Positions 24,201 through 36,200 of a stretch of 64,000 nt of DNA are shown here, piece after piece (the stretch's first letter is position 1; the number at the start of each line of letters is the position of its first letter). The notes beneath the pieces were generated by a model. The model was not told where the DNA came from and did not search any database. It saw nothing but the letters and a program-made list of their open reading frames with translations. The DNA comes from Plasmodium malariae (Eukaryota; Apicomplexa; Aconoidasida; Haemosporida; Plasmodiidae). The stretch covers positions 826,001-890,000 of the forward strand of contig NC_041787.1 in the NCBI RefSeq assembly GCF_900090045.1, given 5' to 3'. The position numbers and the translations under genes were made by a program.

Positions 24201-27200
24201 ATAAATAATATAAAAAAAATATGCAAAAAGGAATGTAACAAAATGGCTCATATCCTTTCTAACATAACATATTTGTGTAAAATTATAAATGAAAATCATA
24301 TTAACGAAAATGTGTATATATATAATGAAGGAAACTTTATTAAGGCAATTAAATATGGACACTGGGTGTTGCTAAAACATCTACATCATTCTGTTCCGTC
24401 CTTGTTAGATAGACTAAATAGTCTTTTTGAAGAAAATGGCTATATACTACTTCACGAGTTTGGTAAAAAGAAAAAAATTAAACCACACAAAAATTTTCAA
24501 ATTTTTTTAACCTTAAATTCAGAAGAGCATTATAAAATTAGTAAGGCATTACGAAATCGTTGTTATGAAATATATTTCGGACATATGAATGAATATGTGA
24601 ACAATGCAATAAATTTTTATCATCATCCATTAGGTACAAGCATCGTTAATAGTATAAGCAAATTTGAATCCAAATGTAACTCTAACAATAAACCTTGTAA
24701 AGTACATATGTCCGTATGTGAAGAAGAGCGCTTCAGATATGAAAATACATTTATAAACAGTTCAAAAGACTCCTATCTTATGAGTAGTATTAATGACAGT
24801 GTTCAATATAGTAAGAACAATAACGTCTTAATTAATACATATGATGATCCCAAGAGGAGCAAAAATTTTCATATTCATATGATAAATTTATGTTACAGTT
24901 TTCAATATAAGAGCAGTAGTGATGATTTAGCAAAAGAGATTCATATTGCTGGTCAAAATAAAACACAAATTGAAAAGGATTATGTAAATTTGATTAAAAA
25001 AAATAACATATTTTTCTATTTAATAAAATCCATTTTAAAAAATGTAAGGAAGGGAAAAAAGTACGCTAGCATATGTGATAGAAGCAGATGTAGTAGTAGC
25101 TATTTAACGGTTCCTCTGGTTGATCTTTTTATTAAAAAGGACGGCATAAAAATGAACTGCACAAAAATACTTGACTATGTAAATTATTGCTACAATTCTT
25201 TTTATGTTACTCATGGTGTAAGGCTTAATGTTGATTTAGTATACTTTTGTTTAATTATTTCCCTCGTTACGTACATCATAGAATATATATTTGATGAAGA
25301 CACAATAAACGAAACCAAGAAAATTTTGAAGAACTCAAAATTGAATCATACGTTTAAAAAGAGCCTACAAATATTACTAAACTATAAGTTTGAAAACAAT
25401 TTTTATTATATAGATAAATACATTGAATTCATATGTAGTAATTTCTTATTAGCAAGAAATAGGAACAGTATTCGCAGCACTCGCAGCAGAAGCCGAAGGA
25501 GTTTTAAAAATTTGGGTCAATGGAAGCCTATTTTTATGAACTCCTTTGTAAATTTTTACTGCCTCATATTTTCAAAATTAAATGGAGAAATACAGCTATT
25601 ATGCTACCCATTTTTTGACCACCTTAACAACTGTGTAATTAACGTAGTATATAGACTAAAAATTAAAATAAGGAAATTTATAAAAAATAGGGAGCAATTA
25701 AATTCACTAATAAGCAATATAAACAGTAGTAATTTTGTTCACAAGATACAGTACAAATATTTTATTTATTTTTATTTTCATATATTCATAAATTATATAT
25801 ACAATTTTAACAAGCTGTATGATAAAGGAACAGTACTATTTAATGAGAGCTGTGGAAATAATAATACATATGCTTACATATTAAAAGAAATAACATTAGT
25901 TAGTTCTTTCTACAAATTGAAACTAAACAAAGTATTTTGTTACTTAGTGTATTGCTTCATACAGAATTTTTCTCTTTATGATATATTTTACAGATATGAA
26001 TACCTGTTAAACCTTAAAAATAAAATAATTATTAAATGGGATAGTTTAAGTAGGGATTACTACGATATAGAAACAGCAATGTATCTTGATTTTGTTACTA
26101 GAAAAATTATTTGCAAAAAATTTGTCTATTTTAATATAATAATAAATTACATATACAATGCTATATATAACGAAAAATCTGCAAAGTGCGATCAGATAAA
26201 CAAAAATTGTGTAAACGTTAAACGAAGTAGTAATGATACCTTTTGGGAACAAAAGTCAAGACATGATATAAAGAAAGAGAACAACAGCAGCAGCAATAAT
26301 AATAATAATAATAATTATAATAATGATAATAATAATAATGATAATAATAATAATAATAATAATAGTAATAATAATAATAAAAGGATTTCCTTTAAGCCTT
26401 TACTTGCTGCCAAAAAATACCTTATAAACAATTTTCACGTAGGACTTTCAAAAGTTTTACCATTTTTTGAAGCCTTCTTAAATTATAACGTTAGTTACAG
26501 TTATTTCTCAAGATATATGCATAATAGGAAGAGGACAAAATGCTTCATTTTTCATCATATGAATAAATTTTTAATTTTTGTAGAAAAAATTGTCTTCAAA
26601 ATGTTAGAACAGAATAGTATACTAGTTGGTGAGGACTTGTTTAATTATTATGTGTTTATTTATAATTTTACATTTCACGAAGTATGCAATTTGAAATATA
26701 AAAATATATGCAGCAAAATTATTTTCCTAAGAGACACAGTAAAATTAGCATCTAAGGGGAACCATTTTAAGAAGATCAATTCTAAGTTAATGAAACTTTT
26801 GCATGTAATAAAATTATATGTTCAGGATAATTTACCTTCGTTTGGATGCATGTACAGAGGGAAAAATTTTGATGAAGGTTCTGTTGTTTACGATGATAAA
26901 ATTGGCAGTAATAATAATAGTAATAACAGTAGTGATAGTAGTAATAACAGTAATAATATTATTAATAACAGTAATAATATTATTAATAACAGTAATAATA
27001 TTATTAATAACAGTAATGGTAATAGGAATACTGATTCATGTAATAGTTTTGCTCATACAAGGAATGACATAAATTACAGCAAAATTACGAAAAACATACC
27101 CATATATTTTGATCAAGAGAACAAAGTAAAGCATGTAAACATCCATTTTGAGAATAAATGGATTAAAAATATCTTTGAAATTGTTAATAATATTTATGTG

Positions 27201-30200
27201 AGTTATTTTATATATATAAGAAACAGAAACAACTATTTTCATATTTTTATGAATTTTCCTGTGCATCATGAGTTAGTACCAAATAAAGCGAGCATAAATA
27301 GTGATTCCATTTTGTGCAAGATGGAGGAACAAAAATTTAATAAAACGTTGGAAGCACTTCTCATACAAACCAAGTCCTTTTCTCATGCCCTTAAAAATTT
27401 ACAAAATGATGAAAAGGCATATTACTCAAAAATTAAAAGTATAGAAAAATTAATTATAAAAAATGTAATATACCAAAGTGGAAAATTGAAGATGAATGCA
27501 CACAATATATTTGAGCAAAATTTTTCCAGTAGAAATCACATAAATAATAGCAGTAATTGTAATTATACAACTTCAAATTATTCAACAAACGAATATATTA
27601 TGTGTGAAAGTAACAACCTCTTTTTTTACTACCAATTTATCATTTTTAATATAAACTTGAAATATTTATATAATTCCTTTATATACTTGTTAAATTTGTA
27701 TATGTGCATGAAGTACTCAAATGCGTTGGAAAATGGACAACAATGTGAGTCCAAAAAGCATTGGGATCCTTGTTTATTTGTGGATAACTGTAGTTTCTAT
27801 TTTACAAAAGAAAAAAAAAACTTGTACATAAATAATGCAAAAAAAGACCTAAATGAAAATATAAAAGATGCTATAAAACAAATATATATATATTTAGAAA
27901 ATATGGAAAATACTATATTTATATATGAAGAAAAAATTGAAGTATTGAGTTTATTAAAAGAAACATATGGAATGTTAGAATATGCAGAAAAAAAGATAGA
28001 TGATAAAAAATATTTAAATGCGTTTGGATTGAACTTAATTTTTGTTACAATTGAAGAAGTATTATACCTTATTTACGCATTACTAATGAATGTTTACATG
28101 ATACTTGATAGGAATTATAGTTATACTAAGGAAAACGTGAACAGAATGAGGACTTTAAAAAAGAAGAAGAATACTCTTTTATGGGCTTTTAACAACGCGC
28201 CAACGGTAAACAAGTACACGTCTTTGAAGAAAAGAACATTGAATAGGCTCGCAACCCCAACAGATAATATGGAGCCCTCATTCTGTAATAATAGTAGTAA
28301 GAATAGAAATAATAATAGTAATACTAATAGTAATAATAATAATAATAATGATAATAATAATAATGACAATAACAATAATAATAATAATAATAATAATATT
28401 TCATATGCGGATTACCAAAATGATAATAATAATAATAATAATTCATTGGAGGATTATTCAAATAAAGTTAATCATAGAGAGTATGAAGAGGAAAGGGCGC
28501 TAGAAAAGATTAAAGATAACTTCATTACATATGAAGAGTATACAATATTTAAGAACATTTACATGAGGGAAAATATACAAAATCATACGATATGTAAATA
28601 TTACTCTTATATAAGTTCATCCATTTTTAATAAAACAGCCATATTTGATTCAGTTATAAATATATACGAAGAAATGAAAAAAAAGAAAGTAACCTTATTC
28701 TATTTAAACATGTGCAATTTTTTATTTCAAAATTTAAAAAAGAACTACTTTGATTATGTAACAAAAATTCCATTTATCCACAAACGTAAGCAGCTTGAAG
28801 TTAATAATTCAGTATTTTTAATAGACACAAACTACATAAATATTAGGAGCAAAAATTCGTTGTGCTATTATTTTGCTTTCCATATCTTTACCATATTTTC
28901 TAACATAATAAAAAACAACAATTCGGGAAATACTCTTATATGTGATGAGAAGAAGAACATCCTGTTTACCATTTATGAGATACACAACATTATTATTTTT
29001 GAGCGAAGGAAAAAAACTTCACTCGAGACCCTACTACGTATGTTAGAATTATATAAATATTTTTTTGATCTGAAAAATGAAGGCACTTATGTGCGGAAAA
29101 TGGAAAAGTACATTTCCGTTTTTCTATTGCTTCTTTTTAAAATAGTTCTAAGGAACTTAGAAAATGATGATAACGAATATGTCTCACAGATACAGATAAA
29201 AAGAAATATAATTTTGAAGACAAGTGACGTTGGAGATGACCATCATAATAATTGCGACAGTGCAAATAATAACTTTAAAAATGGTCTTATTAGAAGTGAT
29301 AAAGGTCTGATCCAAACAGTGCACCACTGCAAAAATGGAACAAGTACATACACAAACGAACATGCAAATACACACGCGAACATGCACACTAGCACATGTG
29401 GATATATCCAAACGGATGTGAACAGGGTATGTGCCAACCTTCTAGCGAAGAATAAAAACAAATTAGACAAAGAAGAATTAAGTCATATGTTTAGCCGATT
29501 ATATAATCACATAAGTAAAAATATTAATAATATAGGTACTTCTAAGTGGAATGAAATTTTAGAAATGTTATTTCCTGAAAATAAGATTGTTATTGATTTG
29601 ACGCAGAAATATGATGACGAAGATTTTATATACATAATAGGTTCCTTTTATATGTCTCATTATTTTTTAAATATAATTTGTTCAGAAATTAGGAAAGAAG
29701 TTAAGGAAATATGTAAAAAAATGGAGATGAAAAATTATCTTAAAAATGTTGATATATCGGTTAAAGAAGAAATATATATGGGCTCTCAACATAACATGTA
29801 TATTGAAAAAATTAATCTGTTTGAGGAAATTTCCTATTCCGATTTCGTAAAACTTCGAAAGAAAGAATATGTGAATGAACAAGTGAAAAAAATGAATATA
29901 AATATGCCATTACTACCAAAAATATTAAAAAATATGAATAAAAAAAGGAGACACAAAATTTCAAACATTTTAGCAGCCAAATGTAGAACAAAAAATAAAA
30001 AATGTAATTACCTTATCACACAGTATATTAATAAAAACAATTTACAAAGTTTTCAAACATTGTACCCAAAATTAAAAAACGATTTTAAAAATTTTTTGAA
30101 AAATATATTATCCTTCCGAAACATTGAACATATATTATCCGCATTAATTAAGTCAAATAATTTTATCAGTTTTTCACTTATAAACTCATGTTTTGATTTT

Positions 30201-33200
30201 ATAAACCATATAAAAGAAAAATATAACTTAATTCTAAAATTTTCTCATGCCCTTACTCATTCGCTATGTGCATTTGTACATTCTGTCCATAACATAAACT
30301 TCCGTATTTTACGGAAAAGAGAAAAAAGGCACAACCTTTATGAACAAAGTAACCATAATGTTGATGATGACGGTGATGACGATGATGTAACATTTGCCAT
30401 TAACAAATTAGATGAGGAAAAACAGCCAAAAAGGAGGTTTAAAAAGGATATATACAATTATATAAATTTCCCCATTAATTTTAATAAAATTATTAATTTA
30501 AAAAAAGAGGAATATAAAAATAAATTAAACGACATGGAATATTTTGATTTCATGATAAGGATGTTACAGAGCAGTAAGAACATTTTCAAAGATTTCGATT
30601 TTTCAATTCTTTTAAATTGTTTAAAAATATTATGTAAACAAATTGTAATATATAATGAACAAGATCATAGTTCGAATATGAATGAATTTTATAAAATTGA
30701 GCAGTTTAAAAATACAGCAGTAAAAGAAAAATGTGCCTACATTATGCAAGAGGACGATTACATAGAGAAAAATATTGAAAAAGAATTAGATGACATTTTT
30801 TATTCTCAGCAGTATTTTTCTAGTGAAACATATACTAACAATGGTAATGTGACAAGTTATTATCCTTGTGAGGGTATACAACAATATGTAGACAACGAAA
30901 ACAGAGATTCGACGCCATTTTCGAGCGCAATGCTTAATAATGATAGTAACAAAGACAGAAAAGACGAAAACTTACAAAAAAATAGTAGTTCTTTTTCAAA
31001 AACGCAGTATAATAAAAGTATGAAGGGTGAAAATAAAAACTCGACAGTGTCAAGAGAAGAAGAGGAAGAAGACAAAGGATGCATAAACGAAAGTTTGTTT
31101 AATAATATTATATATAAAGTTTTAAAACTGATTAAGAGAAGGGATGCATTTTGTCGTAAGAATAAGCAGAAAAGTCATGTAGAAAGTGTAAAAAAGAATA
31201 TTAATCACTTGATAGATATGTTGATAAAGTTGAATAGTAGTGCTAATATTAGTAGTACTGTAGACGGTAGAAGTATCTATCCTAATAATGATAGTAGCGG
31301 CAATTGTGGATCTTCTTCAAACCTGTATGAGGAAAACAGAGCTACATTTTTGTTGAACCAAAAAAACGAAGAAAATAAATTGTTAATTTTCACCCTAAGT
31401 ATGATTAACAAATTTAGCGACATGACAAAATATAAAGATGACAAATTTGTAAAATTTAAAATGAAAATATCCGAATTTTTATTGAATAATAAAAAAAAAA
31501 ACCATGTATATGTAAACAAATATATACATTTGTTGGACTATAATTTTATGGAATACATATTTAGTGCTTTAAATGACTTATGTTTTTTCCTCGTTAATTT
31601 AAAAAAGGAGTTTATTATAATATATAATGAAAGCAATAATTTAAATGTGTTAAATATTTTAAATGCGATCGATAATATTTTAGCTATTCCAATAAGTGAT
31701 ATAAAAAACGAAATAGAGAAAATAATTTTAAAATTGGAACATGTGCTTAACTTGGTAAATTTACTAAAAAATGATAACTACATAAATTTTGAAGAAAGAA
31801 TAATGACTCGTTTGAATAATTTAATAAAGCATAATAATATATTAGAAGAGCTACTAATATATACAATATATTTTAGATTGCACAAATTAAAAGAGATCAA
31901 AAATATTCGAAAAAATTTAAATCTTAAAATTGTGAAAAAAAAGACCTTAAATTTGTTTTCCTATCTGTTTTACTTATGTTATGATGATACAAATGATGCA
32001 AATAAAAGAGAAGAAGAAGAAGAAGAAAAAGAAAAAGAAAAAGAAAAAAACGAAAAAGAAAAAGAAAAAAATGAAAAAGAAAAAGAAAAAGAAAAAGTAA
32101 AAGAGAATGTTAATGGACCAAACAACAGCTGTGATTGTAATACGAATGTTAATTATGACACCATAACAAAAATAAAAATAATTAAAACATTTGAATCGCT
32201 AATAATATTTTTGCGAGATTCTATGATTGGGGTGTATCCTATATGTTTAAATATAATATTTTTCATTGCTCTATTATTTAAACATTCAAAAAATTTAAAA
32301 GAGAAAATGATGAGTAATGTCTTTTTAAATGTATATAATTACATGCATATATATTTACCGTTAATAAAAAAAAAAATACAAATTTCAAAGAATTATTTCG
32401 ATTTACAATTAAAAAAGTCGTTACAGAATGTTAACATCGATCTTGTAGATGTAGAGGCATACAAATCATCTATTACCAAATTAAAAAAAAAAATAGTGTA
32501 CTTTACAAAATTGTATTTTCAACAAATTAGTATAACCGTGGATAAATTTATTATAGAAAATAAACATTCTTTATTTACCTCTGAAGTGAAAAAATATAGA
32601 AATAGGTACACCATAACGCATACTAATACTATAGACATGAGAAGCAATAACGAGGACGATTTAAGTGATACATCTACAAAAAATGCATTCTCAGGTGAGG
32701 ATCAATCAAGTGATTTATCGGCTGCAAGCAGAAAGGCAAGTTCATCCTATTTTTCAGAATCAGAGCAAGACAACGAAGAAACAAAAAATGAGCTCGATAT
32801 TAACCCGTTATCTAGTTTTCCCCTTGTCAATGTTGGTGATGACAAGAAAGTGAAAGGAGAAAATGAAAAGGGGAGCAATATATCCACAGTTGACGAAGAA
32901 GCACATTACATCTATATAGAGATAAATGAATTAAAATCATCTTTTTTAAATTTAAGAAATAAACTGAAAAAAAAAATTAACCTAACAGATTTTCTAACAA
33001 ATCTGGATGGCTATTACAGCTTTGAAGATTTATCAAATAATTATGTGAGTGAAATAAAAAATATTTTAAAAGTTCAGTGTGTCAACGCTACCATTAATCA
33101 AAAGAAGAGATGGACCTACATACTTAAGCATTTTATAATGAAAAAATTAAATGTACCTGTGATGTATAATTTTAATAGCTTCGATTTTTTTTCCAACATA

Positions 33201-36200
33201 TTCAGAGAGCACATAACTTTTTATGATAATGAGATGGATAAGATTTTTTATATATTACAATATTCATCGTGTGAAGAAATTATGGACGAATTAAAAAATT
33301 GTTTACTCTACATGATAGAACACAATGTGCACATAGAGGATGAAACAAAGGAGATTCAACAAAATAGAGTGAAGGAAGATATCATAAAGGTGGAATACGA
33401 TTTAAAAAGAAATATAAAAAGTAAAAAAATTTGCAATTTTCTTTTTTTTGATAAAATAAATGATATATTAAAAAGTAATGAGGATAAGAATTATAAAATA
33501 CTTTATTTAACTATATATATAAAATCTATTAATATACATGAAGATATCATAAATGATGAAATGCTATATTATATTTTTAATTCTATTAATTATGAATATT
33601 TTAGTTTGAGAAAAGAAATTAGTACATTCTATAACCATTTTATGTTCTATTATTTAATGATAACAACCTTGTTATATGAAAAGAAATATAAATTAAATTA
33701 TATATCTGTAAGTATACACATTTTTGAAAAATTATTATTAAAATGTAATATTGTGAAGAGTAGCTTACTACAGATCTTGAGTATTTTCTATGAACAGTTG
33801 TCAGAAAGCTCCCTTTTTAAAAGTATATTGTTTTGTGTTTATAAAATTATATACATTATATACAGCTCAAACGAATTTAGACTGTTCAGATATTTTAAAA
33901 ATATGAATCATATTAAATGTATAGAAGATTTTTCAAAAACTCTTTCAAATTTTAATCTTAAAATGAATGTAAAATTTTTGAAATATATTAATAAAATTAT
34001 GAAGCAACTAGAAAATAGTTCGAACGAAATATTTTCATTAAATATAGCTCCTTATTTTAAAAATCAAATATACATGAACATAAGTAAATTTGTCAAATTG
34101 TTTAACCAAATAAGCAGCACAAGTAGTTTTGCTCCGTTACGTAATGAAATGGGCACTGAGTGTAGCGATATAGGCGAAATGTGCTCTAAGTCAAAAGCTG
34201 TAGTAGTAGAACAAAACAACCACTTTTGTGAATATAGATGTATAGAACGCTTAAATGATCAAATTTGCAATTTAATAAATGACATTGTTAATAAAAAATC
34301 CATAATTTATAAGAGAGAATACCCGAATTTTCAGGAAGCCAAAAATATTAATGAAATATATGGAATGAAAAATATTATCAAATTGTACTTGAGCGTTTAT
34401 AATTTATTCCCCTTTAGAGAAGATGAAAAACGTCAGAAGAATGTTCAAATATTTTACTACTTAAGTAAAAATTTATTTTATATTGTAAAGTGCATATTTC
34501 TATATTTCGTAGATATATTTATCGGTTTTTCAAATATATCCTTATATTTTTTAAAAGTTTTAAAAGTGTTATATACGAAGGGATTGTGTAGAGAAAAGAA
34601 AGATGCTAATGAAGAGGAGATGATAAAAAATAAAAAAGAAAAAGATATTTTTCACAAAGTGGATTTTTTAAAAGGTATAGGATTAGGGGAAGGAAAAGGA
34701 ATTAAAAATATATCACATGAAGTTGATAATGAAGATATAGATAATATTTATAATGAGGACGAAAATAATTTTAGTCAGGATGAGAATGATTTTAATGAAG
34801 AAGCTATTGAGTCGACTTACAATTTTAAAAAATTTCGTGAAAAGGAACTAAATGATACCACGAATGAGTTTGACAATAGGAATAAAAATAAATTAGAGAA
34901 TGAGCAAAATAATTTCAATATGGAAAATAACGAAAAAAATGAAGGACAAAAAAATGAAGATAATAATAAAGACAAAGTTGACATGAAGGGGGAATATGAG
35001 GAAGAGGGGAATCGCAATACTACAGATGATAACAGTAATAATAATAAAGATGAAAATGAAATCAACGTAGAAGAAAATATTGATGATGTTTTTGAAAAAC
35101 ATAATAGTAAAAATTTTAATAAAAGTGAATGTACTAATGATTGGATGGATAATTTAAAACACAATGATCTAAACAATAATGTCAACAAAGGGGAAGATCA
35201 AAAAAGAGAAGGGTATGAGGAGAAAGAGGGAAAGAAGGACTCATATAATGACCTTAACAGTGGTGAAAAAGAAGATACGTTTGAACATGAACATGATCAC
35301 GAACAGATGAGTAGCGAAAACGAGTTGAAAGAAAAAGACAAAATTGAAGAAAGCGAGAACAGTTTAGAAAAAGACAAAATTAATATGAATAAAAATGATG
35401 AATTGGATATGGATAATTTGGAAAAAATGAAGCAAAATGATAACTGTGATTTGATGAATTTTGAACAAAATGCTAGCGAACAACCTAGCCATTTCGATAA
35501 CAGTTTGACCCAAAAGAATGATAATAGTTATAATGAAGAAAATGAAAGCGGCATTAATAATAACAATAGTGATAATAATAACGACGATTTCAGTTTCAAC
35601 TTTGATTCCAGTTTTGAAATAGAATCAAGTGATTTCTCAAAAAGCTACAGTGAAAAGTCGTTCATAAGTAATGAAAGCGATTTGGATGATTATGTAGATG
35701 AAGATAAAACAGAAGAGCTCAAGAATGCTTCCAAAGAAGAAGATATCCATAAAAGTAAGATGAACGAAGGAAATGATAGTGAAAATAATATCCCAAATGA
35801 TCTAGGTAATAAGGAACAAACTGTTATAGAAGATGATTGCATTAAGAATTCGGATGATATATATGAACATGATCAGTCGGAAGAGAACGACTATGATTTT
35901 GAAAGAAAAAAAAATGATGAAAATAAAGGAGGTTTCAAAAATAGGCAAGCAGAGGAACAGGGGAACCTGGGAGCAGAGCAACAGGAACCGCAAGGAGAAG
36001 ACGTGATTAACGGACAGAATGAAAAGGGAAAAGAAAATGAAAGAAGTAGTAGTAATAATAATGTGCAAGATGACGAAGAAAAAGATGAAATAAATAATAC
36101 AGATCAAGGAGAAAGTGAGAAGGAGCATGAGAATGAAATGCAAAATAATGAAGAATGTAACAAGGGATATGATAAAATGCACACTGGGAAAATGGACGAA

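Noticed and set aside
26938..27015. Regular repeat considered as a CRISPR-like array
   Set aside because: Units are contiguous, have no spacers, and lie in frame in a eukaryotic coding sequence.
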